Below are positions 39,871-49,090 of a stretch of DNA of 64,000 nucleotides, piece by piece. This DNA comes from Chthoniobacteraceae bacterium (GTDB lineage: Bacteria > Verrucomicrobiota > Verrucomicrobiia > Chthoniobacterales > Chthoniobacteraceae). Position 1 is the first letter of the stretch, and each line of letters starts with the position of its first letter. The stretch is taken from positions 54,552-118,551 of the forward strand of contig CANJZW010000002.1 of the NCBI GenBank assembly GCA_947479475.1. Direction: 5' to 3'. A program made the translations under genes and the position numbers. The notes beneath the pieces are model-generated. The model was not told the origin of the DNA. It did not search any database and worked only from the letters and a program-made list of their open reading frames with translations.

Positions 39871-41163
39871 ATGACTCCCTCCCCCACCGCTTCAAACTTC
39901 ACCCGTCGCAACTTTCTCCGCTCTTCCTCGGCTGCTGCCGGCGCTCTAGCCTTCCCTGCCGTTTTACATGGGGAAAACAAACTCGAGCGCATCCGCATCG
40001 GAATGATAGGATGCGGAGGGCGTGGTTCCGGGGCGGCACTGAACGCGCTCATGGCGGATGAGAACACCGAACTGTGGGCGATGGGAGATGCTTTTGCCGA
40101 TCCCATCGAGCGCGCCCATGCCTCCCTAAGCGAAAAATTCAGTGCCACTCCGAAGCGGATCAACGCCCCCCAAGAGCGCCGGTTTGTCGGACTCGACGCC
40201 TACCAGAAGGTGCTTGCGAGCGGCATCGATTTGGTGATTTTAGCTACCCCAGGCGGTTTCCGCCCCATCATGCTGCGCGCAGCTGTCGAAGCTGGGAAAC
40301 ACATCTTTTGTGAAAAACCGATGGCCGTAGACCCTGCCGGTGTTCGTTCTGTGATTGAGTCGGTTAAGCTTGCCAAGGAGAAGAACCTTGCGATCCGCGC
40401 CGGCTTCAACATGCGGTTTGAGCCGGGCTTCATCGAAGGGATAAACCGCGTGCACGGCGGCGAAATCGGCGAAATCCTGGCCATTCATTCAACGCGTATG
40501 GGCGGACGTTTGGCACGATTCAGCGGAGAGCGTTTGCCCGGCCAGGGCGATCTGGAATGGCAACTCCGCAACTGGCATCATTTTGTGTGGCTATCGGGGG
40601 ATCTCATTCTCGAGATCAGTGCCCATAGCATTGATAAAATCGCCTGGATGATGGGCGATGTGGCTCCAGTCCGGTGTTTGGGGACGGGCGCGCGCCACCA
40701 GCAAATCATTGGCGATATTTGGGACCAACACGATATCACCTACGAGTGGGCCAACGGGACGATCGCAGTGCTGCGTAGCAGGTACGAAAACAACTGCTTT
40801 AATGAACATCGTGATGTGATCATCGGAACAAAAGGTCGCTGTGAATTCGGCGGGCACAATGGCGTTAAAATTACCGGTGCCAATCCGTGGCACTATGAAG
40901 GTCCAAAAGCCGTGTCGCACCAGCTCGAACACGACCGCTTATTTGAATCCCTCCGAGCTGGGCAGCGCCCCAACGACGGGGTCCGCATGGCCCAGAGCAC
41001 CCTGATGGGCGTCATGGGCAGAATGTCTGCATATACCGGCAAGGAGGTCACTTGGGAAAAAGCGCTGAATTCGCAACTGGACACGATGCCCAAGCAATTG
41101 AGTTGGGACATGAAACTTGAGACCCCCGTCCCAGCAGTCCCCGGCAGTACCCCTTTAATTTGA
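39871..41163 (+). CDS. Gfo/Idh/MocA family oxidoreductase, Tat-exported
   Basis: This 430-residue protein has a twin-arginine signal at residues 12-16 (RRNFL) followed by SSSAAAGALAFPAV, so it is probably periplasmic. The Rossmann NAD(P) motif is G44-M-I-G47-C-G49-G50-R-G52. The family motif E148-K149-P150 (HIFCEKPMAVD) contains the catalytic-region lysine, and the C-terminal alpha/beta domain is complete. Exported members keep a tightly bound nicotinamide cofactor and oxidise or isomerise sugars. The neighbouring DUF1080 protein suggests joint action on glycosides through 3-keto intermediates (inference). No Shine-Dalgarno precedes the ATG; a T-rich run does. Confidence 0.93.
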   Translation: MTPSPTASNFTRRNFLRSSSAAAGALAFPAVLHGENKLERIRIGMIGCGGRGSGAALNALMADENTELWAMGDAFADPIERAHASLSEKFSATPKRINAPQERRFVGLDAYQKVLASGIDLVILATPGGFRPIMLRAAVEAGKHIFCEKPMAVDPAGVRSVIESVKLAKEKNLAIRAGFNMRFEPGFIEGINRVHGGEIGEILAIHSTRMGGRLARFSGERLPGQGDLEWQLRNWHHFVWLSGDLILEISAHSIDKIAWMMGDVAPVRCLGTGARHQQIIGDIWDQHDITYEWANGTIAVLRSRYENNCFNEHRDVIIGTKGRCEFGGHNGVKITGANPWHYEGPKAVSHQLEHDRLFESLRAGQRPNDGVRMAQSTLMGVMGRMSAYTGKEVTWEKALNSQLDTMPKQLSWDMKLETPVPAVPGSTPLI

Positions 41164-41324
41164 AGCTTTTAGCGGTGAGGTTCCGGCGGTTTCCAGTCTC
41201 GTGCCACAAAGTTTGGACTGAGCGTTTGTGCACAGGACAACGCCTTGTTCTTGGATGTTTGTGAAGTGCTCACGCTGCGGCGAGAAGTGCCGACTACTCC
41301 TTATCGTGGCGTAGGTTTCAATCG

Positions 41325-41760
41325 AACATCGGCCTCACCGACGGAGCCAACCCTGGCAGCGTCGACTTTGCGGGGGCAACTTTCTTTCAGAACTTTGAAG
41401 CTGGTTATGGTGCGCGCTGGATCCGCAGCCCCTCTGCCAGGAGCCTCAAGCTCAACATGAAAACATCAGGCGTTGGAACTGCGCTTCATCTCACGGTGTG
41501 GGTCAACAGCCAAAGGTTGTATTCCGATCTCCTGGCGAAGGAGCCAAAGCGCCAAACCACCCGTGAGGTCGATCTTTCTGCCGGCTGGAACGTGCTTGTT
41601 TTTAAAAGTTGTCACCGGCCCCCGCAAATGGCAGCAGGCGCTCAACTTCAGCGAGCTTGATGGAACTGAACCCGAGGGGCTTGAGTATAGCGGACCTCAT
41701 CATCATCACACAGCTGGGAGAGATTCGCTTCGACCGGAACGTTTTATCGAAGACAAGTAA
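41325..41760 (+). pseudogene. Decayed fragment of a secreted beta-sandwich protein, frameshifted
   Basis: A plus-strand frame encodes NIGLTDGANPGSVDFAGATFF, then VWVNSQRLYSDLLAKEPKRQ and REVDLSAGWNVLVFK. At this point the natural continuation VVTGPRKWQQALNFSELDG lies in the next frame. The switch falls in the homopolymer TTTTTAAAA near 41599-41607, and one extra base explains it. The GWNVLVFK pattern is typical of jelly-roll carbohydrate-binding or sandwich domains of secreted glycoside-active proteins. No start, signal peptide or other domains remain. This is either a true remnant or a sequencing indel inside a fragment; the missing 5' part favours decay. Confidence 0.5.
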
Positions 41761-41858
41761 AGAACCTCGGGGCAAGCCCCAAGGCATTGAAGAATCAGAC
41801 GAAACAGCGAGGATTCAAAGTCGAAGCAAGCTTCGAGGTATTAGACCCAACGGGAATA

Positions 41859-41932
41859 AAGATCTCTCACAGCTTTCTAAAAAAATCAGCCGCCTTCGAT
41901 TGGTCCTTCAAAAGGCTGATTTATTCGTCTCG
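41859..41932. repeat. 74-bp interspersed repeat, copy 1 (contains terminator hairpin)
   Basis: The 74 bases from AAGATCTCTCACAGC to TTCGTCTCG match 63638-63711 at 62 of 74 positions by hand alignment without gaps, including an identical 20-base core (TTCGATTGGTCCTTCAAAAG). Both copies lie between genes. It is a candidate for a dispersed intergenic repeat family in this genome. Confidence 0.7.
41879..41922 (-). terminator. Rho-independent terminator of the DUF1501 gene 41970-43373
   Basis: On the minus strand AAATCAGCC (41922-41914) pairs with GGCTGATTT (41891-41883), a perfect 9-bp stem, followed directly by a run of T (41885-41879). A CCTT/AAGG inner pairing can form in the loop. It begins about 50 bases past the stop of the leftward DUF1501 gene. 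Confidence 0.75.
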
Positions 41933-41969
41933 CAGTGACTCGCATAAAACTGATTCAGTTTTGTGTGGG

Positions 41970-43373
41970 CTAAACCAAGCCTCGAATGGGCGTGCCACTG
42001 TTGAGAAGTGCGAGTAGGTTAGCTGGTAATCCCTCGAGGAGACGCGCCTGCCCCACATCAAGCAAGGTGGTGAGAATGGTGGCAACGAGATCAGGAATAG
42101 TGACGGGATTATCCGCCGGCTCCCCGCCGTCTGGACTTGAGCGACCGATCACCTGCCCCATTTGGAGGCCGCCTCCGTAAAGCATCAGTGGAGCCAGACC
42201 ACCCCAGTGGTCGCGGCCGCCCTTGGTACTGATCCTAGGGGTTCGACCCATTTCGCCGCAGCACACAAGTAGGATTTTATCGCGTAAACCGCGGGATTCA
42301 ATGTCCTCAATGAGCGCGGAAACAGCGTGATCAAAGGGACGGCCGACGTAGTCCATACCCGTTTTCATGGGAGCGTTGTTGTTGTCTGCGTGCATGTCCC
42401 AGACAAAACTGGTGGTGACAGTGACGAATCCCGCACCGCGTTCGCAAAGCCTTCTGGCGAGCAGTAGCAGTCGTCCAAGAGAGAGTGCATTATCGGCGTA
42501 GTGATCGATGTTTTTCCACTGCGTACTGATCCGGTTGCGAGGCAATAGATGGGACGTGTCGTAGCGATCGATCAGGCGAGGATCTTCCTTGGATAGATCG
42601 AATGCGTCAGAGACGCCGCCCCTCAGTAAATCGAAAGCCTTTTGTTGCAGGCCGCTGAGCCCTTCCATTGCCGCCCCATAGTCCATTTGGCGCTTCCATC
42701 CGTCCAGCGAACCAAGCAGCGCGCGACGGTCCGCTAGGCGGTTCAGAGGCATGCCGAGGGTCATGTCCGCCTGAGCGCCTTCGCCCGAACCGGGGACAAA
42801 AGGACGGAAGCCGTTACCCAATTCACCCCCAGCGGTGATGTCACCGAACTGGAGGATGGGGGGCCCGGCTTCGGGGGCAACGGCGCGTGGAAAGAGGGTG
42901 ATGTTAGAGGGCATCGCCGTCTGCTGGTTCATGGAGCCAGCGATACGGCTGTAAAGGGATCCAAGATTGGCGTTGAGCGTGTGCTTGCCAACGATCGTTT
43001 TTATGTCGTGTACACTGTCACCGGTCACGAAGGATCTCACGATGCTAAATTTATCCGCGAGCCGGGCAAGTTTTGTAAAGGTGCCTCCGAAGGTGATCCC
43101 GGGCAGCGTAGTCCGAATCTCTCCAGTGACGCTGCGTATCTCAGAAGGAGCATTCATTTTTGGATCGAATGTCTCAAACTGGGAGGGCCCCCCGTGCATG
43201 AATAGGAAGATCACCGATTTATCGCGGACTGCGGATCCCGCGCTTGAGAGCGCGGCGCGCAGGGTCAATTGGTCAGACAGGGTCAATGCCCCCAAGCCAA
43301 GAGCACCAACACGCAGAAAATCGCGGCGGCCCAAAGGAGAGGAAAGCGGGCTATTGTCAGAAAAACGGATCAT
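41970..43373 (-). CDS. DUF1501 protein, Tat-exported (second copy)
   Basis: This 467-residue DUF1501 protein carries a twin-arginine signal at R16-R17-D-F-L-R followed by GALGLGALTLSD. The mature part begins with SVIFLFMHGGPSQFETFDPK, a hallmark of the family. Later segments are KHTLNANLGSLYSRIAG, VTTSFVWDMHADNN, VCCGEMGRTPRISTKGGRDHWGG and PDLVATILTTLLDVG. It is only distantly similar to the DUF1501 protein at 36727-38139 and belongs to the shorter subgroup. Its gene is the last of a leftward set, 20 bases after the enolase-superfamily gene, and is followed by a strong terminator. No PSCyt/DUF1553 partner is adjacent, unlike the first copy. The activity of the family is unknown. Confidence 0.93.
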   Translation of the reverse strand: MIRFSDNSPLSSPLGRRDFLRVGALGLGALTLSDQLTLRAALSSAGSAVRDKSVIFLFMHGGPSQFETFDPKMNAPSEIRSVTGEIRTTLPGITFGGTFTKLARLADKFSIVRSFVTGDSVHDIKTIVGKHTLNANLGSLYSRIAGSMNQQTAMPSNITLFPRAVAPEAGPPILQFGDITAGGELGNGFRPFVPGSGEGAQADMTLGMPLNRLADRRALLGSLDGWKRQMDYGAAMEGLSGLQQKAFDLLRGGVSDAFDLSKEDPRLIDRYDTSHLLPRNRISTQWKNIDHYADNALSLGRLLLLARRLCERGAGFVTVTTSFVWDMHADNNNAPMKTGMDYVGRPFDHAVSALIEDIESRGLRDKILLVCCGEMGRTPRISTKGGRDHWGGLAPLMLYGGGLQMGQVIGRSSPDGGEPADNPVTIPDLVATILTTLLDVGQARLLEGLPANLLALLNSGTPIRGLV

Positions 43374-43393
43374 TTAAAGGGGGGAGAGATCAA

Positions 43394-44572
43394 CTACCAG
43401 TCAGTGACGGCACCATCCGGACTGAATTCGCGCAGGAGAATCTCCTGCTGAAAAGGGTGCTTTTTTACCTCGGCCTCATTGATCGTAATACCCAGCCCGG
43501 GGCGGGTGTTTGGACGCACCAGGCGGCCTTTTTCCTCGACGCGAAATCCCTCTTCAACCACATCCTGGCGCCACGGGACGTCGTTGTGGACCGTTTCACA
43601 GATAATATAACTGGGCTGGGAAAATCCAAACTCCAGCGAGGCGGCCGTGCTTACAGGGCCCTGCGGATTGTGAGGCGCGAGGGCGATGCGGTGAGCTTCC
43701 GCTAAGGCCGCAACTTTGCGTGCGGAGGTCAGGCCTCCGCAATGAGTGATATCCAACTGACAGATATCAACCGCCCGTTTTTCAAAAAGTTCCCTGAAGG
43801 CCTCCAGATGCGTCACCCGTTCGCCACTAGCCACCGGGGTGTTTAACGCCGCGTTGATGCGGGCGAGGCCCTCCACGTTTTCAGGCCAGCAAGGTTCTTC
43901 GAAAAAGTAGAGTCCGTACGGATCCAGTGCTTTCCCAAACTGCAGGCCCATAGCCGGCGAGGGGCGCGCGTGACAGTCCACCATAATATCAATGTCCGGA
44001 CCCACTGCCTCGCGCATGGCGCGGACGGCCGCCTCGGCCGCGCGTATCGGCTTTTGTCCCTCGACGGGCATGGTGCTGGGCACGGCCATACTTTTGAAAG
44101 CGGTAAAACCCTCCGAAACAGCTTTTAGCGCCAAATCTGCAAACCGCTTCGCGTTGTCTGCCGGCGTTTGATAAAAATCCTCCATTTTCCCCCCTCCCAG
44201 ATGGCAGTAGGTGCGCACATAGTCCCGGACGGGCCCGCCAAACAGTTTGGAAAGAGGCATATTGGCGACTTTACCCACGATGTCCCACAGGGCGAGATCC
44301 ACCCCCGCTATGGCCGTTGCACGCACGATGCCATGACCGTGCCAGAAGTGCTGGCGGTACATGACCTGCCACAAATGTTCGGGCCTTGTGGGATCCTCAC
44401 CTACAAGCAGATGGGCCATATCTTCAATCGCGCCAACAACACTTCGGGTGTGCCACTCCAGAGTCGCCTCACCCCATCCAATAAGGCCGGGTTGGTCGGT
44501 GACGACTTTTACAAAAATCCAGTTCCGCATTCGGGCGTGGCAAACCAAGGTTTCAATTCGGGTGATTTTCAT
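43394..44572 (-). CDS. Enolase-superfamily sugar-acid dehydratase, D-galactonate dehydratase-like
   Basis: This 392-residue member of the mandelate racemase/muconate lactonizing family is complete. It has the capping domain (1-120, with WGEATLE and ALWDIVGK) and the barrel with metal-ligand positions D199 (VDCHAR), E225/E226 (FFEEP) and E251 (GER), plus H301 in [10 protein letters not shown]. The D199-x-H201-x-R pattern is that of the galactonate/mannonate dehydratase group, where this histidine is an acid-base catalyst. The expected reaction is dehydration of an aldonic acid to a 2-keto-3-deoxy acid, which a DapA-family aldolase could then split. The exact sugar acid is not decided by sequence. 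Its ATG overlaps the stop of the upstream ceramidase-like gene by 4 bases, so the two are translationally coupled. Confidence 0.9.
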   Translation of the reverse strand: MKITRIETLVCHARMRNWIFVKVVTDQPGLIGWGEATLEWHTRSVVGAIEDMAHLLVGEDPTRPEHLWQVMYRQHFWHGHGIVRATAIAGVDLALWDIVGKVANMPLSKLFGGPVRDYVRTYCHLGGGKMEDFYQTPADNAKRFADLALKAVSEGFTAFKSMAVPSTMPVEGQKPIRAAEAAVRAMREAVGPDIDIMVDCHARPSPAMGLQFGKALDPYGLYFFEEPCWPENVEGLARINAALNTPVASGERVTHLEAFRELFEKRAVDICQLDITHCGGLTSARKVAALAEAHRIALAPHNPQGPVSTAASLEFGFSQPSYIICETVHNDVPWRQDVVEEGFRVEEKGRLVRPNTRPGLGITINEAEVKKHPFQQEILLREFSPDGAVTDW

Positions 44573-46017
44573 AAGGATAAATGGACTGCTATGGACTCGA
44601 TGAGCTGTTCAAGGCTGCCCGCAGCCACTATGGCAATACTCTCTTGATAAATACCAGTGCCGTAGAGTTCGCGCGGAGGCAGGTAGGATGCCCCCCAGTC
44701 TGCGGCGATGCTTGCAAGGACGATCGCTTTGTTTGGAAATCTCTCTCGCAATGCCATCTGCAAAACACTGTACGATTCACCCTGAACACCGATCCAAACA
44801 CCCCCGCCAATCGACCATACCGCAACTTGGAGGGGAAAAGTGGCACCCGGAGGTAGTTGCTTGAGCCGGGTCAACAAGCGTTTTTTGCGCTCGGCCAACG
44901 CCCGGTGCTCCTCTGTTTGAATCAGGTTTGCCTCCGCGCGGGCAGCCTTTTCATGCGCCAGACAGTCCATCAAAGCCGCCTCAGTGTCCTGGATGGTTGG
45001 CATTTCCTCCCGGTAAGAAAGCGACTCTTTCCAGCGCAAAGTATGAAAGATTTCCAGCGCGCTAAGTTCATCTGAGGTTAACGGCTGGTAATCCCACGCG
45101 CCAAGCGTGGCACCCGACACGACGGGGCCTCGGTAACAGAACGCCTTGCCCGCAGGTGGCAGAGCGGTAAGCGCCGAAAGCGCGGCGTAACCAAGCTCCC
45201 GTCCATTTTTATCGGCAATCGCCGGATCACCCACAAAACCTTCCAAAGGACCGAGTTCGCCGCTTGCCCCCTGTAAAAATAAACAAGGTGCGCCCGTCTC
45301 CCTCTCCACCAATTCGCGCAAGGCGCCTACGTAATCAGGACTGATGAGAGAATTGTCCCAGGCCAGGGTTGTTGGATGGCACGCGTAATTAACCACGCTC
45401 GCGAGACTCTCCCCGTTGCGGGCACTAAAACGGGCGACAACGACGGTGTCGTCGGCGGGGCCGCCCGGGTTTGTTCCGCAAACAAACTGATTGCGCTCAC
45501 CATCCCAGAAATCCCGGTGCGCAGCGAGGGCGCAACGTCCCGTGCCATACACAATATCGGCAGGCTGAAGACTGAGCCGGCAGCGCTTGACCAGCCCAGC
45601 CGATCTCTCCGCTAATTCTTGAAGATAGGACGGAATCAGATCGCCCCCAGGATTATCCACCCTGTCGAGCCCCATTAAACCCGCGCCATGGGTGTGCGAG
45701 AAAACCACAAGGATCGAGTCGCGCGACTCTCCGCTGATTTTCGCAATGCTCGCCACCATAGCCTCATGCTCCAAAGCGCCCATAACGCAATGGTCAAGGG
45801 CGAGAACGATTTGGCAGTGAGCGTCTGAGTTTTGAATCGGTGCGAACATGGCGACCGTGGCACGCAGCGGGCGATGCACACCGGAGGCCCGCTCGTGTTT
45901 GGCTGCCCCCCACATCCGGTGGTAAATGCCCGCAGGAGGGGTGATATCGACCCACTCGATAGAAAATTGACATCGGCTTTGGGGACCAGTCACTCGGGTT
46001 ACGGAAGGCGTTTTCAT
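44569..46017 (-). CDS. Neutral/alkaline ceramidase-like protein
   Basis: This 482-residue protein is similar to the N-terminal catalytic domain of neutral/alkaline ceramidases: [20 protein letters not shown] at the start, VALDHC-like segment, [10 protein letters not shown] (zinc-site region) near residue 120, and [15 protein letters not shown] near 225. It has no signal peptide, unlike secreted true ceramidases, and lacks the full length of those enzymes. In Planctomycetes and Verrucomicrobia such shorter proteins are common and uncharacterised. They are probably zinc amidases acting on an N-acyl compound. It overlaps the sugar-acid dehydratase gene by 4 bases, which suggests one pathway, perhaps removal of an acyl group before dehydration (inference). 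Confidence 0.85.
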   Translation of the reverse strand: MKTPSVTRVTGPQSRCQFSIEWVDITPPAGIYHRMWGAAKHERASGVHRPLRATVAMFAPIQNSDAHCQIVLALDHCVMGALEHEAMVASIAKISGESRDSILVVFSHTHGAGLMGLDRVDNPGGDLIPSYLQELAERSAGLVKRCRLSLQPADIVYGTGRCALAAHRDFWDGERNQFVCGTNPGGPADDTVVVARFSARNGESLASVVNYACHPTTLAWDNSLISPDYVGALRELVERETGAPCLFLQGASGELGPLEGFVGDPAIADKNGRELGYAALSALTALPPAGKAFCYRGPVVSGATLGAWDYQPLTSDELSALEIFHTLRWKESLSYREEMPTIQDTEAALMDCLAHEKAARAEANLIQTEEHRALAERKKRLLTRLKQLPPGATFPLQVAVWSIGGGVWIGVQGESYSVLQMALRERFPNKAIVLASIAADWGASYLPPRELYGTGIYQESIAIVAAGSLEQLIESIAVHLSL

Positions 46018-46566
46018 TTTTCAGAATTTAAACTGATAATGCCAAATAATTTGCGGTGTATAATTGTCTCGATTTCCGAAGGAACCAGGCGGGAAATCCG
46101 GGTGCCTTTAATCACGTTCTTTCGGCCTTTGAGATAGACCACCGACGCACTTACCGTTGTAAAAGAAAGTCGGTGACGAAAAGAAGCTTGTGCAAAACTC
46201 CGCATTTCTCTCGCAGCATCAGGCTGTTACAGGGGGGGCATAAAGTGAACTATCTTCTGGCAAGGCCCCCCGGGTTTTTGCACGCAACCTCGTCCTGGTG
46301 GGGTTGGCGCTCGCACTCGCTGCCTCGGCGTGGCGTCCTTATTTTCCTATCCAGCGCTGCACGCGGTCTGTCAAAAAAAACAAACCAACGGCTCCGCGAA
46401 GCGAAGCACTCAGGGAGCTTGTGAGGCAAGTTTGGATGAAAGGGCGTCGCGAAATCGAAATGAAGGGGGGGATTCATGTCAGGAGTCTTACTGAAACTTG
46501 CGCAAAAGAGTGACACTGCTCCTGGGGCCACCAGGGCACCCTGAGTGTCACTGTCTAATGGGAGCA
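46018..46566. other. Intergenic region with hairpin and a doubtful small frame
   Basis: These 549 bases separate two leftward genes. At the right end, just after the aldolase stop, there is a stable hairpin (separate entry). A 105-codon minus-strand frame (46250-46567) starts with an ATG sharing bases with the aldolase stop (TGATG). It has no recognisable domain and contains the hairpin, so I do not call it a gene. The promoter of the ceramidase-like gene should be near 46020-46120, which is AT-richer. Confidence 0.5.
46504..46552 (-). terminator. Nested hairpin after aldolase gene, probable terminator
   Basis: AGTGACACT (46509-46517) and AGTGTCACT (46544-46552) form a perfect 9-bp stem. Inside, CCTGG (46521-46525) pairs with CCAGG (46531-46535) around GGCCA. 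Read on the minus strand, the structure begins 15 bases after the aldolase stop and is followed by CTTTTG, a short T run. Confidence 0.55.
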
Positions 46567-47475
46567 TCAATACGCTCTTAGGTTATTGGCGGCCAGCTCT
46601 ATTTGCCCGTGCAACGCCGCGGGGAGATCTGCAAGTAGCGGCAAGAGGTGCCCGGTGGCGGCGATCCCGGCCAACGCCACCGCATGGTGCAGAACAGGGA
46701 TCGGACCGTGAATGTTGCGAAGCGTTTCCAAAGCGCTAAATTTCGCCTGGATTTCGAGCGCTTTTTCGAAATAACCCGCCTGCATCGCACCCAGCATTTC
46801 CTGAGAGAGAGAGGGCGCAACGCACACACAACCGCTTGTGTACGCGTGTACGCCGAAGACCTGCCAGTGTGCGAGCGCCGGCTGCTCTCCGATTCCGCTC
46901 ACAATCCGTGCCGGCCCCACAACGTCAATAATGGCCTGTAGAAGGGAATCTACGGACGGGTCTTCACGCACCACCGCGTATTTGATCCACGATATCAACC
47001 CGGATTCCACCAGTTCCTGAATCACCTTTGGTGTAACGTAATTCTGGTCTTTAACGTACAAAACCACGGGGATTCCCGCCTTTTCCGTAAAACGCTGAAT
47101 GGAGTTACGTACGCCCTCCGGATGACTCACCGCGATGGTTGGAAGCATCATGGCGGTGGGAAATCTCATCCGCCGCAGCACGGCAGCCTGATCCATAGCG
47201 GTTCCGTAATAGGGACCTACACTCGGCACAATCCAGGTATCAGAGGCCGCCGCAGCCTCCAACTGACTCAGCACCTCCTCGTATTCACTCACGGCGAGAT
47301 TGTAAAAATTCGCGTTGCCACCGTAGAGCAATGTTGAAACACCTCCCCCCTCGATGTGGCGGATGAGCTTCGCGTTTTCAGCGGCATCCGAATGCAAATC
47401 AGCATTGCGACACAACGGCGGAACAGAAATCACGGATCGATGAAGATCAGCTATGGAGACGGGGGAGGTTTTCAT
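46567..47475 (-). CDS. DapA/NanA-family lyase (dihydrodipicolinate synthase family)
   Basis: This 302-residue aldolase of the DHDPS/N-acetylneuraminate lyase family has Y140 (VVLYVKD) and the Schiff-base lysine K165 (SWIKYAVV), the two key catalytic residues of the family. The usual GTTGE substrate-carboxylate loop is altered to YGGNANFYN (51-59). That region binds the pyruvate carboxylate in the family, so the substrate may be unusual. Expected chemistry is reversible aldol cleavage releasing pyruvate or a related keto acid. It lies downstream of a D-aminoacylase-like gene on the same strand with a 160-base gap. It differs from the second family member at 59287-60171, so the two probably act on different substrates. 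Confidence 0.88.
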   Translation of the reverse strand: MKTSPVSIADLHRSVISVPPLCRNADLHSDAAENAKLIRHIEGGGVSTLLYGGNANFYNLAVSEYEEVLSQLEAAAASDTWIVPSVGPYYGTAMDQAAVLRRMRFPTAMMLPTIAVSHPEGVRNSIQRFTEKAGIPVVLYVKDQNYVTPKVIQELVESGLISWIKYAVVREDPSVDSLLQAIIDVVGPARIVSGIGEQPALAHWQVFGVHAYTSGCVCVAPSLSQEMLGAMQAGYFEKALEIQAKFSALETLRNIHGPIPVLHHAVALAGIAATGHLLPLLADLPAALHGQIELAANNLRAY

Positions 47476-47635
47476 GGGGTGACGAAAACAATAGTTGATG
47501 ATGACCGCAGACGCACGTCACTTCGTCGGGATAAGCTAGGCGAAGACCATCGTGACAATCAACCAAACGAATCCCCGTGAGGCGAGCATGTGCTTCCTGG
47601 TGAATAGGATCCAACGTTCAGTCAGACCGGCCGAT

Positions 47636-49090
47636 TTACTGATGCTCCAAAATCGGCGCCCGAACTGCCCGCCCTGGTTTGGCATCCTGCTGAGTTTCAC
47701 CTTCACGCACGACAAACTCGCCTCTAACGAGCACGTGTTGGATCCCGCGCGAGGGTAGATCCGGTTCCTCATAAGTCGCCTGATCAAGAACCGTGACGGG
47801 ATTAAAAACAACCAAGTCAGCGTCTGCTCCGACCTGAATGCGACCCTTCTTTTTCATTTCAGGCACCCGTTTTTCAAGCCTGCGGGCTGGCATGAGTGAG
47901 AGTTTGTCCACGGCCTGCAAAAGAGTCAGAACGGGCATCTCCCTCACATAACGGCCCAAAATTCGAGCGCTTGTTCCCGCATTTCTTGGATGGCCTCGTA
48001 ACCCATCGCTGCCAATCATGGTCAAAGGATGCCCCACTGCGGCACGAATGGTTTCCTCGGTGTTGGCATGGAGCAGAACCAATCCTCCAACCTGGCGGTA
48101 GCGCTCGAAACTCTCCCGGTTAAGGCGTTCACCGGTCGCCATCCACTGCAAATCGCCGTATCCAATTTCGGTCGTTTCCTGCCAGCCCGGATTAAAAACT
48201 GAGGACTTAATATCCGTCATTCCCGCAGTGTAGGGATAACACTCAACGCTGATATCCTGCCCACGCGCACGCGCATCGCTCAACAAGTCCAGCACACGTG
48301 GCGTGTGTCGATTAGCGGTACTTTGTACGTGGCAGATATGCGCGGAAGCCCCCGTCAATGCACTGGCGGCGACAACCTCCATCACCCCGGAAAACACATT
48401 CTCAAGGCCCTTGTCCCCTTTGAAGCGCAAATGCACATGGCAGGCGGCAGCATATTTCGCGGCCAAACGGAAAACCTCGACCGTTTCCAACTGACTGGCC
48501 CCCGGAGTATACTGCAACCCAAGACCGACAGCCGGGGCACCCCGCTCCAATCCCCGCTCCAGCAACCTGCGCACCTCCGCGAGAGTCTCTTTTGTTGCAA
48601 AACGAGTCGCCCCATCCGAGCCCGCCCGTGGGAGGAAACTGGGGGGATCGCCCAGCGCGGCCATGCGGCAGGGGATGTGCCCGATGCTCACTGCAAAATG
48701 AATGGGGGTCTTCCCCTCGCGAACCGCATACCAGGCATCCACGTCCGCAGTACCAACTTCAAACTCGCAGACGGTAGTCACTCCGTCCTGCGCTTTGAGC
48801 CAATAGTCAGCCTGCGCGTGGCCATGTTGGTGCAAATCAATAAAACCCGGAGCCACAGCGAGACCACTGGCATCAATCTGAATGCGGCCGCGAAGAGAAT
48901 CAGCGCCAACCGTTTCGATCACCCCATTGCGAACACCAATGTTACGCACAGCATCCAGCTGGGTTTCCGGATCGATAACCCGTCCGTTAAACAACACTAG
49001 GTCATAGTCTTCGGCAGACGCCGAACAGGCTACTCCCCACCCAAGCAACACCAAGATTCGCCCAAAATGATGTTGAAGGAGTCCAAACAT
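47636..49090 (-). CDS. Secreted amidohydrolase, N-acyl-D-amino-acid deacylase / D-glutamate deacylase-like
   Basis: This 484-residue amidohydrolase-superfamily protein has ATG 49090 as the preferred start, because it opens a signal peptide (GRILVLLGWGVACSASA, cleavage before EDYD); in-frame ATGs at 49144 and 49129 would bury it. The mature protein starts YDLVLFNGRVIDPETQLD. It has the metal-binding LHQHGH motif in APGFIDLHQHGH, conserved histidines further along (HVHLRFKG, HICHVQST), and the C-terminal composite sandwich DADLVVFNPVTVLD. Relatives remove acyl groups from N-acyl-D-amino acids in a zinc-dependent reaction. An exported form would act on periplasmic peptides or acyl amino acids. 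It heads the leftward gene series that continues with a DapA-family lyase. Confidence 0.85.
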   Translation of the reverse strand: MFGLLQHHFGRILVLLGWGVACSASAEDYDLVLFNGRVIDPETQLDAVRNIGVRNGVIETVGADSLRGRIQIDASGLAVAPGFIDLHQHGHAQADYWLKAQDGVTTVCEFEVGTADVDAWYAVREGKTPIHFAVSIGHIPCRMAALGDPPSFLPRAGSDGATRFATKETLAEVRRLLERGLERGAPAVGLGLQYTPGASQLETVEVFRLAAKYAAACHVHLRFKGDKGLENVFSGVMEVVAASALTGASAHICHVQSTANRHTPRVLDLLSDARARGQDISVECYPYTAGMTDIKSSVFNPGWQETTEIGYGDLQWMATGERLNRESFERYRQVGGLVLLHANTEETIRAAVGHPLTMIGSDGLRGHPRNAGTSARILGRYVREMPVLTLLQAVDKLSLMPARRLEKRVPEMKKKGRIQVGADADLVVFNPVTVLDQATYEEPDLPSRGIQHVLVRGEFVVREGETQQDAKPGRAVRAPILEHQ

